From Flavobacteriales bacterium (GTDB taxonomy: Bacteria > Bacteroidota > Bacteroidia > Flavobacteriales_C > GCA-002722245), in assembly GCA_023251095.1 (NCBI GenBank), contig JAHEZL010000002.1, positions 62,001 to 126,000 of the forward strand: a stretch of 64,000 nucleotides of DNA, given 5' to 3'. The notes beneath the pieces are model-generated. The model ran no database searches. It was not told the DNA's origin and was given only the letters and a program-made list of their open reading frames with translations. Shown here piece by piece: positions 34,447 to 43,816 of this stretch. Position numbers and translations under genes: made by a program. Within the stretch, counting starts at the first letter, position 1; every line of letters starts with the position of its first letter.

Positions 34447-35154
34447 GTGTCGAAAGATTTTGTATCACAAGCCATTGTAATCAACAGCATAAATTATTCG
34501 GAAAGCGGAGTGATAGTGAAGTTCTTTACCCGTGAACATGGCCTTGTGAGCGTGTTTGCGCCAAAGAAAAAAGGCGGCAAAAAAATGGCTTTTCCTGCTT
34601 TATCCATTGTTGAAATAGAATATATGAGTCGGAAAAACTCCACGTTGTACCGACTCAAAAGCAGCAAAATCATTGCGCCTTATTCTTCCATTTATAACGA
34701 TCCCTTAAAAACAATGATGCTGTTGTTTTTGTCGGAAGTGCTATTGAAAACAGTGAAAGATGAAACGGCAAATCCCGAGTTGTATAATTTCCTGCGACGT
34801 GAATTATTGTTTTTTGATCAGCTGGAAGAAGGCGTTCACAATTTCCATTTGTATTTTTTATCGCACCTTATTACTCATTTGGGTTTCCGCCCTTTGCAAG
34901 GGGAAGGACGTTTCTTCAATATTGAAGAAGGAGAGTTTTCTGATTTTGAACCACATCAGAATTTTTTATCTGAGCAGGAAAGTAAAATGTTTTTAAGCTT
35001 GTTGCAAAGCTCTGGAGAAGACTTAAAAGCACTTTGTGTAGAACGCACTTCAAGAGTAAATTTATTGAAAGGCATTGTTTCTTTTTACCGTTATTATTGT
35101 CCGGGTTTTGGTGAATTAAAATCGTTGGAAGTACTGGAAGAGGTGTATGTTTAG
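34447..35154 (+). CDS. recO: DNA repair protein RecO
   Basis: 235 residues with a GTG start at 34447, 12 bases after porZ. N-terminal OB fold (AIVINSINYSESGVIVKFFT, LVSVFAPKKKGGKK) and a helical C-terminal part. RecO helps load RecA on SSB-coated single strands in the RecFOR pathway. The Cys4 zinc site of some RecO proteins is absent, as is usual in this phylum. Confidence 0.92.
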   Translation: MSKDFVSQAIVINSINYSESGVIVKFFTREHGLVSVFAPKKKGGKKMAFPALSIVEIEYMSRKNSTLYRLKSSKIIAPYSSIYNDPLKTMMLLFLSEVLLKTVKDETANPELYNFLRRELLFFDQLEEGVHNFHLYFLSHLITHLGFRPLQGEGRFFNIEEGEFSDFEPHQNFLSEQESKMFLSLLQSSGEDLKALCVERTSRVNLLKGIVSFYRYYCPGFGELKSLEVLEEVYV

Positions 35155-35158
35155 CCTA

Positions 35159-35277
35159 GTACGTCATTGCGAAATTTTTGTACTCAAAAATGAAGCAAAC
35201 CCATCATTATTTTTTTAGTTACTAAACCCTTATGAGGTTGCTTCATTTTTGAGTACAAAAATTTCGCAATGACGTAC
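35159..35277. repeat. Perfect 40-bp inverted repeat (BIME-like pair of REP units)
   Basis: Left arm 35159-35198 and right arm 35238-35277 are exact reverse complements with a 39-base spacer. Each arm contains ATTGC ... TTTTTGTACTCAAAAA ... GCAA, which is itself a small hairpin, so two REP-type units face each other. Outer ends are GTAC, as in the repeat at 7779-7882. A related single unit lies at 17466-17508. Confidence 0.88.
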
Positions 35278-35301
35278 CATACGCTAACTTTGCATTAATT
35301 A

Positions 35302-37098
35302 ATGACTCCTGAAATTACTGACATATTAAAAAATCTTCCCGATAATCCCGGAGTGTATCAGTTTTTTGATGCGCAGCAAAAGTTGATTTATGTAGGAAAA
35401 GCAAAGGTTTTAAAAAATCGCGTGCGCTCGTATTTCAACAATATTAAAGCGCATCACGGCAAAACAAAAGCACTCGTAAGAAACATTTGCGACATTAAAT
35501 ATATTTTGGTAGAAAGCGAGCAGGACGCACTGTTGCTGGAAAATTCGCTCATCAAACAATATTTGCCGAGGTACAATATCATGCTCAAGGATGATAAAAC
35601 CTATCCATGGATTTGCATCAAAAACGAAAGATTTCCGCGGGTGTTTTCCACGCGAAAAATGGTGAGAGACGGCAGTCAGTATTTCGGTCCTTATGCATCA
35701 GGGAAAATGATTTATACGCTCCTTGATTTCATTCAAACTATTTTTCCTTTGCGCAATTGCAACCTCAGTTTATCGGAAGAAAATGTAGATAAGAAAAAAT
35801 TTAAGGTATGCCTGGAATACCATCTGGGCAATTGCTCCGGCCCTTGCGAAAAATATGAAAGCGAAGAAGAATACAACGCGAAGATTGCGCAAATAAAAAA
35901 TATTTTAAAGGGAAATATCTCCACTGTTATTCAGCATTTAAAACAAATGATGCAGCAACATGTGGAGCAGCTGGAGTTTGAAAAAGCGCAAATCATCAAA
36001 GAAAAATTAGAGGTGCTGGCGAACTATCAAAGTAAATCTACGGTGGTCAGTCCGACCATAAAAAATGTAGATGTTTTCAGCATAGTAAGCAAGGAAGAAG
36101 AAGCCTATGTAAATTATTTAAAAGTGGTGGACGGCGCTATAGTTCAGGGCCACACGCTGGAAGTAAAAAAGAAACTGGAAGAAACAGAAGAAGAAATTTT
36201 GTTGCTGGCCGTAGTGGAATTGCGGGAAAGATACCAAAGTGATGCGCCTGAAATCATTGTTCCTTTTTTACCTGAATTGCAGCTAACCGGCGTTGAATGG
36301 ACAGTTCCGCAACGCGGCGACAAGAAAAAATTGTTGGAACTGTCGGAGCGCAACGCAAAATTTTTCGGACTCGAAAAAAAGAAATCTGCTACCATCAATA
36401 AACCTCTGGAGAAATCTTTGAGAATTCTGGAGCAGATGAAAAAGGATTTGAGACTCTCTGAACTGCCTGTTCACATTGAGTGTTTCGACAATTCAAATAT
36501 TCAGGGAGCTTTTCCTGTTTCGGCTTGCGTGGTATTTAAAAATGCGGTGCCGAGCAAAAAAGACTACCGCATTTTCAATATTAAAACCGTAGAAGGTCCC
36601 GATGATTTTGCTTCTATGGAAGAAGTGATTTTAAGGCGTTATAAGCGCATGTTGGAAGAAGCGCAGGATTTGCCTCAGCTCATTGTGATTGATGGCGGGA
36701 AAGGGCAGCTTAGCGCTGCTTTGGAGAGCCTGGAAAAATTAAACTTGCGCGGAAAAATAGCCATTATAGGCATTGCCAAACGCCTTGAAGAAATTTATTT
36801 CCCCGGAGATTCTGTTCCGCTTTATTTAGATAAACGCTCAGAAAGCTTGAAAGTGATTCAGCACATGCGCAACGAAGCGCATCGTTTTGGGATTACCGCG
36901 CACCGCAATCGACGATCGAAAGCGCTTACCCAAACCCGACTCAAAGACATTGAAGGAGTGGGTGAACAAACGATTCAGATTTTATTGCGCCATTTTAAAT
37001 CGGTGAAAAAAGTGGGTGAAGCTTCTTTCGAAGAACTGGAAGCCTTGCTTGGAAAAACCAGAGCAGAAGCGGTGTTTAAAGGGTTGAGTAAGGAATAA
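35302..37098 (+). CDS. uvrC: Excinuclease ABC subunit C
   Basis: 598 residues, the usual UvrC length. GIY-YIG nuclease (about 12-95, NPGVYQFFDAQQKLIYVGKA), UVR/UvrB-binding helices (QLEFEKAQIIKEKLEVL), RNase H-like second nuclease domain (IECFDNSNIQG ... VIDGGKGQLSAA) and a C-terminal helix-hairpin-helix pair (DIEGVGEQTIQILLRHF). It makes the two incisions of nucleotide excision repair. A 12-bp hairpin with T-rich flanks follows. Confidence 0.95.
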   Translation: MTPEITDILKNLPDNPGVYQFFDAQQKLIYVGKAKVLKNRVRSYFNNIKAHHGKTKALVRNICDIKYILVESEQDALLLENSLIKQYLPRYNIMLKDDKTYPWICIKNERFPRVFSTRKMVRDGSQYFGPYASGKMIYTLLDFIQTIFPLRNCNLSLSEENVDKKKFKVCLEYHLGNCSGPCEKYESEEEYNAKIAQIKNILKGNISTVIQHLKQMMQQHVEQLEFEKAQIIKEKLEVLANYQSKSTVVSPTIKNVDVFSIVSKEEEAYVNYLKVVDGAIVQGHTLEVKKKLEETEEEILLLAVVELRERYQSDAPEIIVPFLPELQLTGVEWTVPQRGDKKKLLELSERNAKFFGLEKKKSATINKPLEKSLRILEQMKKDLRLSELPVHIECFDNSNIQGAFPVSACVVFKNAVPSKKDYRIFNIKTVEGPDDFASMEEVILRRYKRMLEEAQDLPQLIVIDGGKGQLSAALESLEKLNLRGKIAIIGIAKRLEEIYFPGDSVPLYLDKRSESLKVIQHMRNEAHRFGITAHRNRRSKALTQTRLKDIEGVGEQTIQILLRHFKSVKKVGEASFEELEALLGKTRAEAVFKGLSKE

Positions 37099-37125
37099 TA
37101 TTTCTTCTTTTAAAAGAAGCAAATC

Positions 37126-37155
37126 GATACTTTTTGTCTTGAAACAAAAAGTATC
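37126..37155 (+). terminator. Hairpin after uvrC
   Basis: GATACTTTTTGT (37126-37137) and ACAAAAAGTATC (37144-37155) form a perfect 12-bp stem with a 6-base loop. It may terminate uvrC and is also the left end of repeat copy 2. Confidence 0.55.
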
Positions 37156-37295
37156 CAAAAAATTCAAGAGCCAAGAGATGCTCCTCCCCGCGAAAAACCA
37201 TTCACACGAAGAGAAGACCGGAAGTTCCTTCCTCCTCTTAATATCAAACCTCTTGGCTCGGACCTACGCACGAAGTTACCTGCCCACTCTCTGAA
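37128..37295. repeat. Dispersed structured repeat, copy 2
   Basis: Same borders as 17278-17443 (168 versus 166 bases): CAAGAGCCAAGA and ATGCT on the left, CTTGGCTCGG, CGCACGAAGTTA, GCCCA and CTGAA on the right, with an unrelated core. With the promoter at 37300 it fills the 37099-37400 gap, which holds no gene. Confidence 0.75.
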
Positions 37296-37299
37296 AAAC

Positions 37300-37330
37300 T
37301 TGACTTGCATAAAATAATAGTGTACATTTA
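37300..37330 (+). promoter_or_regulatory. Promoter upstream of lipoprotein gene
   Basis: TTG (37300-37302), a 20-base spacer and TACATTTA (37323-37330). Predicted start of transcription is near 37335. Confidence 0.5.
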
Positions 37331-37385
37331 ACAATAACTATAACGGAGTCTGCGTTCAGATCTACAATGGAAGGTTATTGTTAAA
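37327..37385. repeat. 12-bp inverted repeat over a promoter
   Basis: TTTAACAATAAC (37327-37338) and GTTATTGTTAAA (37374-37385) are exact reverse complements with 35 bases between. The left arm overlaps the -7 element and the inferred start site, the right arm is 15 bases before the ATG. It may be an operator pair or an RNA stem. Confidence 0.6.
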
Positions 37386-37400
37386 TTAAAAACTAAAAAA

Positions 37401-37883
37401 ATGAAAGCATTAAAAAATTTATCATTTGTTGTTTTATTAGTGGTCTTTGCGCTTACTTCATGCACTATTGAAAAACGATTGTATTCTTCGGGATATCATA
37501 TTGATTTTAAAAAGGAAAAATCCGATTCCGAAAAACAGGAAGCCAAAACTGTTTTTATAGAAAGAAAAGAGTTGAGTAGTGAAGTAAGCATAGTTGAAGA
37601 TACGTTGGTGGTGGCGGATATTGTGAGTGTTTTTGTCAATGAACAAGAAGAAGTGCTTTTGCTGCAAAATCAGGAAAACACAACAAACTATTCCTATAAA
37701 AAAGCAGAGCCTGCAGAGAGATTTGTTAAACCTCAATCTAAAAAACAAAAAGGGAAAGATTCCATTTTTGAAAGTCATCCATGGGGAGTTGCCGCTATAA
37801 TTATTTTAATCGGACTGATACTGTTGTGGCTAGCCGCTTGGATTTTCTTGAATGTGTTGGCGCCGGGGATAGGAGGAGTTTAA
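37401..37883 (+). CDS. Lipoprotein with C-terminal membrane helix
   Basis: 160 residues. Lipobox LTSCTI followed by EKRLYSSGYHIDF, a start shared by a family of Bacteroidota lipoproteins (CSIEKRxYxxGYHI). The middle is charged and coil-like; a hydrophobic helix spans about 132-153 (VAAIIILIGLILLWLAAWIF) near the C-terminus. Function unknown. The end overlaps the convergent giant gene by four bases. It has its own promoter and a 12-bp inverted repeat over it. Confidence 0.75.
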   Translation: MKALKNLSFVVLLVVFALTSCTIEKRLYSSGYHIDFKKEKSDSEKQEAKTVFIERKELSSEVSIVEDTLVVADIVSVFVNEQEEVLLLQNQENTTNYSYKKAEPAERFVKPQSKKQKGKDSIFESHPWGVAAIIILIGLILLWLAAWIFLNVLAPGIGGV

Positions 37884-40800
37884 TACTCTCTTGTCACCAA
37901 TAATTTTTGGTGCATGGTAACGCCATTGCAAACAGCGTTAACGATGTAAATTCCCGAAGGTAAAAGAGAAGCGTCGATGGTAGATACATCTCCGTCAGAA
38001 GAGATTGTGGCTATAGAAGAAAGGACTTCTTTTCCTGATAAATCATACACACGAATTGTTGCCTGTGTGGATTTTTCCACATTTGAAAACGACAGATAAG
38101 CAATGCTTCCCGTAGGATTAGGATACAAAGAGAAGCTCAATGCGGGAGCTGCAGCTTGTTTCGGACGGGCATCAACAGCCACAATTTCCGAGTACGTACT
38201 TGTTCCGTCGAAATCAACTTGTTTTAATCTGTAGTAAGTAAAGCCTTCAAAAGGATGAAGATCTTCGGCAAAATACATAATCACATGATTGCTGTTGCCT
38301 GCGCCGGGAACCTGTTCAATCACTTCAAAATAATGTCCGTCTTTACTTCTTTCTATGGTAAATAAATCGTTGTTGATTTCTGAGGCTGTTGCCCAGCGGA
38401 TATCTACTTTATTTTCGGCATTTAATTTAGCGGAAAAAGTAAGTAGTTCAACAGGAAGAGGAGCGGCTGAAGACATTACGCTGTAAGGGCTAAACGAAGT
38501 TAATCCGGTTACGTTTAAAGTGTAAGGTCCGCTTCCGCTTGCGGAGGTAGCTGTTTGTGTGGCATTCCATTGTCCGCCTGTATAGTGTGCAACCATAGCG
38601 GCTGTTCTGCTGAAAGATCCGCCTTCGTTGGCAGAGTTCCATTGTAAGGTTAAAGACACATTAGATCCACCTGCAACTCCTTCAGAGATTTGCCACATTT
38701 TATTTACTACACCGCTGGTAATGGCTGTGCCGCTGCAGCTTCCATCGGAAGTAGCATTGTCGCAAATTCTAACGGAATAAGTATCAGATGTTCCTGAATT
38801 ATTGATGGTGAGCGGAGTGTAAGAAGAGGCGCTTCCTGAACTTCCCACGGGAAAAGTAATGTTGCTGCAAACCGCGCTCATGGTTCCTGTTCCGTTGGTT
38901 ACTATAAAGCTGGCCGAGCTGGCAGAAGTTGGAGAAGTAGCGGTTCCGTTCAGTGAAAGATTGTAATTTCCAAGGTAGAGGTAACCATCACTCAAATCAA
39001 TTTTACCGCCGCTTGCAATACAGGTTGCATCTTGTGTCACCACACCTGTGGAGGAAGTGTTAGCGATATAAAGATTATAAAAACAAGATCCTCCCGAGGT
39101 AATTTGTTGTTCGGTACTTCCGCTGAAAGTAACTTTTTTCGATGCGGTTGTACTTGCTGTGAAAGTTCCTGAATTCACAAAGTTTCCGCCAATGATTAAG
39201 TTTTGATCATCAGCATCGAGGTTCAACGTTGCCGAATTATTTATGGTTAAATTTCCGCTCACTGTTAAGGCTGACCCCATCACTTTGCTGCTGTTACCGC
39301 TGATGGTTAAATTGTAGTAAGCTGTTTTTTCGTTGATATCGAAGGAGGCGATAGTATTGTAGAATTGAACAGTATTTCCTGAAGTGGTTGCCGTTAAGGT
39401 TCCTCCTGCAAAGTTGGCGTTGGTGCCTTTGTAAATCAGTGTTCCTGCGTTGGTTAAAGTATTGCCTCCCTGAAAAATGCTGTTCACGGTAATGCTTCCG
39501 TCATTGGTGGTGGCAGCATCAATATCCAGATTGTCGCAGGTTCCTGTTCCGTCAATGGTTCCGCCGGCCGTGGTCAGTCTTCTCAAAACAAAAGCAGAAC
39601 TTCCTCCGCCGCTTTCAGCTGAAATATCAGCGTTGAGCGTAATACTTCCGGTGGTGCGCAAATCGGCACCGGCGTTGGTTCCTTCGACATCTCCGTTAGA
39701 GTTAATGATGATTCCGTCTGATCCTACATCTAAGTCGTTGGTGGTAGCATTAAAGTCGAGAATTCCCGCGCCGTTATTGCCTATGGTTAATTTCTGACAG
39801 GCAGATGCTCCGTCAACATCCACTCTGAATCCACCTTCAATGATCGCTTTTTTTGTAGAAACAGGAGCGCTTGCACCTGCTGTTCCGCCTGAACGAGTTG
39901 CCCAAACCGAAGTACTGCTCCAGTTTCCGCTGGCTACCGAGTATCTGGAATTTCCTAATTCGTTATTAGCATTTGGAGAAGCCAATGTAAAAGCATTTCC
40001 AAAAGTACTGATGCCGCTTGCTGATATTGATCCTGCAGAAGTGGTGCTTCCGCCGGTTACCGAGCAGGAACCGCCGCAACGGTTTACCCATGATGAAGTG
40101 CCGTCCCATTGTACCACCAATAAATCGCTGGTATTTGTAGTCACCGCGCTATTGGTGTTCCATGATAATTTAACTGCTGCATTGGCAGATCCTGAGCGAC
40201 TTAAATTCCAGTATTCCACATCACTCACGTGATTCACCCCTGTTCCATAACTGGTGTTTGCTGCCGGAGAAGCATAAAAATATTCACAGGTATAAGTAGT
40301 TGAACTGCTTGAAGCAGGTGTAATTTCCAGCCAGCGGTAGCTTCCGCCTTTACCTACAGGGAAAACAAAGGCAGTTGTTGCAGCACATACTTTTTGCATC
40401 GGGCCCGATACGTGGCTGTTATCCGTAGGAGTTGAGCCTAAAGAGGAAGCTGAGCCCATGCTTAAATACTGACTTGAAGTAGTGATGATGTGACCGGAAG
40501 TTAAGGTCAGTGCAGCGGTAACGCTAGCGATGTTGCTCAAGGTAAGATCATCTGTGGATGCTGTTTTGTTAATGGTAAGATTATAAAAAGTTTCTCCTCC
40601 TGAAACCGGACTCGCCGTTAAACTTACATCATTAGCGGCATCAAAAGTGACTGTGCTTGTGCGTTCGTAAAAAGGATCGGAAACAGAGCTGGTGTTGTAC
40701 CAGTTTCCGGCCAGGGCAATATTTTTAATATTGGAACTGTTGTTGGTGTTGCTCACGTCGAGTATTGCTGCTCCGCCAATGGTTAAATCGCCATTAACAT

Positions 40801-42343
40801 CTAAATCACCTTCCATTGTTTTTACGCCTGATCCTCCTAAAACGAGATTATAGTAATTGGCAACAATAGGAGAGCTTACAGTTTCTCCTCTAATGGTTTG
40901 TACGCCCGCTCCGTTTAATGTAATGGTTCCGCCGCTGATGGTATAGGTTCCGGAAAGCTGAGGAAGAACGGTAGATAATTTCGCCAATTGTAAATCACCT
41001 CCTGTTTGAGTGTAAGCCGCGGTTCCTGAAGCATCATCCAAAATATAAGTACTCATGTTAAAAGTACCTGCAGTCATTGTTAATGTTCCTCCGCTTGCTA
41101 TATAAATATTTCCTGTAGAGGTAACGCTTCCGTAAGTGTTGTTGATGGTTAATTTACCAAATGTTTCACCGGCTGTTGGCGTGTAAATAGTTTGGTTGTT
41201 TGAAGTTCCGGCAAAAGTGGTGGTTTTAGTGCTGGAAGCAGTAAAGGTCCCGCCGTTATCATTATCCCAATTACCATAAATGGTGATATTATCGTTGCCA
41301 GTGCTGGAGTTGAAATCTACGCCACTACCAATATTAAGATTGCCATAAATTAACATGTTGTTGTTGTCGGTTAATTTCGCTCCGCCGCCACTTAAAATAA
41401 TGTTATAATAGGTAGCCGTATTTTCAATTTGATAAGAACCTGTTGACCACCCGAACTCCACTGTGTTTCCGGTAGCTGTAGCGGTTAGGGTTATGTTAGG
41501 GAAATCGGCTTGTTTGCTATAAAAGAGGTAGGAAGCAGAGCTATTGTTGATAAAAGTTCCGCTGGCAGTAAAAGAGGCGGGATTTAAAATATTTACTCTT
41601 CCGTCGTTGGTGAGTGTTTTTCCGTTCATGTCGAGTTTCCCCGCGCCGCTAAAAGAAAGTGTTGAACTTGCAGGAACAGTAACATTTCCCGACAAGATTA
41701 AATTATAGGATGCAGAACAGGTTCCGGTACCGCTTAATAAAATGCCTGTGGTATTTCCGCCGTTGACATATACGTCCTTACTTGAAGCTCCGTTCAATGT
41801 TCCGTCTAAAGTTAAGCCTCCGGCAATTACCAGTTTTTTGGCGGCAGTGTGAGTAAGCGTATTGCTGCCGCTGATGCTTAAGCTGTTGATGTCAAAATCA
41901 GAACTAAAATCTGTAGTTACTGTATATCCTCCTGTTATGCTAATGTCTTCAGAAGATCCGTCGGTTGGCGCTTTTTCTTTACCGTAACTTCCGCTGGCGG
42001 TAGCTGTAGCAACTGACGTTAAGATTAAAGTAGTATTGTTGGTAATGGACGAAACCGTACCTCTTACTGTTCCTGAGCTGGATTGTAACAGTAAAATGCT
42101 TCCATTGCTGAGTTCAGTGGTGAAGAAAGTCCCACTTCCGGTTACTGTAGTTGATCCGCTGGTGAAGGAAGCTGTTCCTGTGCAATAATAAATCCATGTA
42201 GCATCAGTGGTCCAGTTTCCTGTGGCACGCGAAATAATCGTAGTGGCTCTAGAGGAAAAAGAAAGGCACAAAAATACCATCAGCATAAAAAATCTGATGG
42301 CTAAAGCGTTACGACTAGTGAATAGTTTTTCCTGCATTTTCAA
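37880..42343 (-). CDS. Giant secreted repeat protein (adhesin-like) with T9SS sorting domain
   Basis: 1487 residues: signal peptide (ending SSRATT region, about 1-33), a very long Ser/Thr/Gly/Asn-rich region of short beta repeats (such as GNLTINNSATLNLDADDQ), as in right-handed beta-helix adhesins and autotransporter-like passengers, a fibronectin-like domain (about 1310-1395, LPVELLTFSAKLNAENKVDI), and a T9SS domain (SLYPNPTGSIAYLSFS ... LPSGIYIVNAV). No catalytic motif is visible. Likely a surface or secreted adhesin. It is the longest T9SS cargo gene in the window. Confidence 0.87.
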   Translation of the reverse strand: MKMQEKLFTSRNALAIRFFMLMVFLCLSFSSRATTIISRATGNWTTDATWIYYCTGTASFTSGSTTVTGSGTFFTTELSNGSILLLQSSSGTVRGTVSSITNNTTLILTSVATATASGSYGKEKAPTDGSSEDISITGGYTVTTDFSSDFDINSLSISGSNTLTHTAAKKLVIAGGLTLDGTLNGASSKDVYVNGGNTTGILLSGTGTCSASYNLILSGNVTVPASSTLSFSGAGKLDMNGKTLTNDGRVNILNPASFTASGTFINNSSASYLFYSKQADFPNITLTATATGNTVEFGWSTGSYQIENTATYYNIILSGGGAKLTDNNNMLIYGNLNIGSGVDFNSSTGNDNITIYGNWDNDNGGTFTASSTKTTTFAGTSNNQTIYTPTAGETFGKLTINNTYGSVTSTGNIYIASGGTLTMTAGTFNMSTYILDDASGTAAYTQTGGDLQLAKLSTVLPQLSGTYTISGGTITLNGAGVQTIRGETVSSPIVANYYNLVLGGSGVKTMEGDLDVNGDLTIGGAAILDVSNTNNSSNIKNIALAGNWYNTSSVSDPFYERTSTVTFDAANDVSLTASPVSGGETFYNLTINKTASTDDLTLSNIASVTAALTLTSGHIITTSSQYLSMGSASSLGSTPTDNSHVSGPMQKVCAATTAFVFPVGKGGSYRWLEITPASSSSTTYTCEYFYASPAANTSYGTGVNHVSDVEYWNLSRSGSANAAVKLSWNTNSAVTTNTSDLLVVQWDGTSSWVNRCGGSCSVTGGSTTSAGSISASGISTFGNAFTLASPNANNELGNSRYSVASGNWSSTSVWATRSGGTAGASAPVSTKKAIIEGGFRVDVDGASACQKLTIGNNGAGILDFNATTNDLDVGSDGIIINSNGDVEGTNAGADLRTTGSITLNADISAESGGGSSAFVLRRLTTAGGTIDGTGTCDNLDIDAATTNDGSITVNSIFQGGNTLTNAGTLIYKGTNANFAGGTLTATTSGNTVQFYNTIASFDINEKTAYYNLTISGNSSKVMGSALTVSGNLTINNSATLNLDADDQNLIIGGNFVNSGTFTASTTASKKVTFSGSTEQQITSGGSCFYNLYIANTSSTGVVTQDATCIASGGKIDLSDGYLYLGNYNLSLNGTATSPTSASSASFIVTNGTGTMSAVCSNITFPVGSSGSASSYTPLTINNSGTSDTYSVRICDNATSDGSCSGTAITSGVVNKMWQISEGVAGGSNVSLTLQWNSANEGGSFSRTAAMVAHYTGGQWNATQTATSASGSGPYTLNVTGLTSFSPYSVMSSAAPLPVELLTFSAKLNAENKVDIRWATASEINNDLFTIERSKDGHYFEVIEQVPGAGNSNHVIMYFAEDLHPFEGFTYYRLKQVDFDGTSTYSEIVAVDARPKQAAAPALSFSLYPNPTGSIAYLSFSNVEKSTQATIRVYDLSGKEVLSSIATISSDGDVSTIDASLLPSGIYIVNAVCNGVTMHQKLLVTREY

Positions 42344-42512
42344 TCTTCGGCAAATATAGTGTGTGATCTTATACCAGTCAATTAAAATAAGGTTTTATAC
42401 GGAGGGATCAAAAGATAAATAGATAGAAGAACCCATTTTCTCGATAAATGGTTGATTTCTGTTGGTGTTTGGAGAAGGAAAGCTGTGGTTGTTAACAACC
42501 GGGAGTTACTAT

Positions 42513-43400
42513 TTACCCGATTTTTACCGAGGTCATGGTAAGAGATCCCGCCACTGCTTTGTCATTGAAAAAGGAAGTTTCTTCTTTTTCGTTTTGGAGT
42601 CCCAGGGTATATAACAGCGGATAATAATGGTCAGGTGTTGGAATGGCCAAGGTGGCCGATTTGCTCAGATTTTGATAGTCGATCAGCGCTTTGTGGTTTC
42701 TGCTGCTGATATTGGATTTAAAAATTTCGTTCATCTCTAAAGCCCAGTCGAAACCAAATCCTTTCGGATCATTGAGTTTTTTGAAATCAACCATTCCCAG
42801 GTTGTGCACCATATTGCCGCTACCTACAATCAGTACGCCTTTGTTGCGCAAAGCAGAGAGCTCTTTCGCCAGATCATAATGGTATTGCGGACTTTTATAA
42901 TAATCGATGCTCAATTGCAAAACCGGAATTTTAGCTTCGGGATACATTTGTTTGATGATGCTCCAGGTGCCATGATCGAGTCCCCATTCATGATCGAGCC
43001 CTACAGTTGTGGTTTTAATGAGTTCTTTGGTTTCTATGGCCAGTTGCGGATTTCCCGGTGCCGGATACTGAACATCGAAGAGGGCCTGAGGGAAACCGCC
43101 AAAATCGTGAATGGTTTCGGGTTGATCCATTGCCGTGATGAAAGTGCCTTTGGTTAACCAGTGTGCCGAAATACAGATTACGGCAGCGGGTTGCGGAAGA
43201 TCTTTGGCCAGTTGTTTCCAGCGCGTTGTAAATTCATTGTCTTCAATAGCATTCATGGGTGAACCATGGCCGATGAACAACACCGGCATTTTCTCCGTTT
43301 TAGGGAGACTATCACCTATTTTCGACAATTCACGTAAATTCATAAAGCTTGCCGCAAGGGGAAGAAGAGCCAATGATTTAATAAAGGCCTTTCTTTCCAT
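42513..43400 (-). CDS. ygiD: Class III extradiol dioxygenase, DODA/YgiD type
   Basis: 295 residues. The N-terminus (MERKAFIKSLALLPLAA) looks like a signal sequence. The catalytic domain starts MPVLFIGHGSPMNAI and has CISAHWLTKGTFI, IHDFGGFPQALF and DHEWGLDHGTWSII, with the His and Asp/Glu residues of LigB-like metal sites. YgiD in E. coli opens the 4,5-bond of DOPA. A signal sequence is unusual for this family. It ends a two-gene unit: the upstream cytochrome gene stops two bases before its start. Confidence 0.83.
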   Translation of the reverse strand: MERKAFIKSLALLPLAASFMNLRELSKIGDSLPKTEKMPVLFIGHGSPMNAIEDNEFTTRWKQLAKDLPQPAAVICISAHWLTKGTFITAMDQPETIHDFGGFPQALFDVQYPAPGNPQLAIETKELIKTTTVGLDHEWGLDHGTWSIIKQMYPEAKIPVLQLSIDYYKSPQYHYDLAKELSALRNKGVLIVGSGNMVHNLGMVDFKKLNDPKGFGFDWALEMNEIFKSNISSRNHKALIDYQNLSKSATLAIPTPDHYYPLLYTLGLQNEKEETSFFNDKAVAGSLTMTSVKIG

Positions 43401-43402
43401 GT

Positions 43403-43726
43403 TTATTTATTTGTTGCGCTGCTCATCGTTACCACATATTTTAAAATAAGGGTTTCGGTAGCAGTATTTACTTTGGCTTTTTTGGCCATAGGAGGAACTT
43501 CTTTTCTCCATTTGTCTTCGCTGAATTTTGTAGGAGCAATCAGTCCGTGACATTTCCCGCAATTTTCTTCATAAGCAGTTTTTCCCTGGTTGAGTTCGGC
43601 CAGTGTGAGACCCGGAAATACTTTGCTTCCGCGGTCTACATCCGTTTGTACAGCAGAGGATAATTTAACGGCAGTACCGCAAGCAGCCAAAAATAAAATG
43701 GCGGAGATGATGAATAGTTTTTTCAT
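43403..43726 (-). CDS. Small cytochrome c lipoprotein
   Basis: 107 residues. Lipobox LAACGT. Canonical haem site CGKCHGL (CXXCH) and a downstream Met (VPPMAKKAK) as a likely axial ligand. It starts the two-gene unit with the DODA-type enzyme, which suggests a shared redox function, although extradiol dioxygenases do not need an electron carrier. Confidence 0.8.
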   Translation of the reverse strand: MKKLFIISAILFLAACGTAVKLSSAVQTDVDRGSKVFPGLTLAELNQGKTAYEENCGKCHGLIAPTKFSEDKWRKEVPPMAKKAKVNTATETLILKYVVTMSSATNK

Positions 43727-43816
43727 GAGTGATAAATATTTGCAACAAAATAAAGGATAATACTTGTATAGACAAATAATTTGGAAATATTTAACAATCC
43801 CGATGTTGGCGGGATA

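Noticed and set aside
39477-40232. Long open frames antisense to the giant adhesin-like gene
   Set aside because: They follow from the Ser/Thr-rich codon pattern of the real gene and lack any domain, signal or promoter.
43797-43815. Terminator downstream of the J/KTSC gene
   Set aside because: Stem is only six base pairs and no good T run follows.
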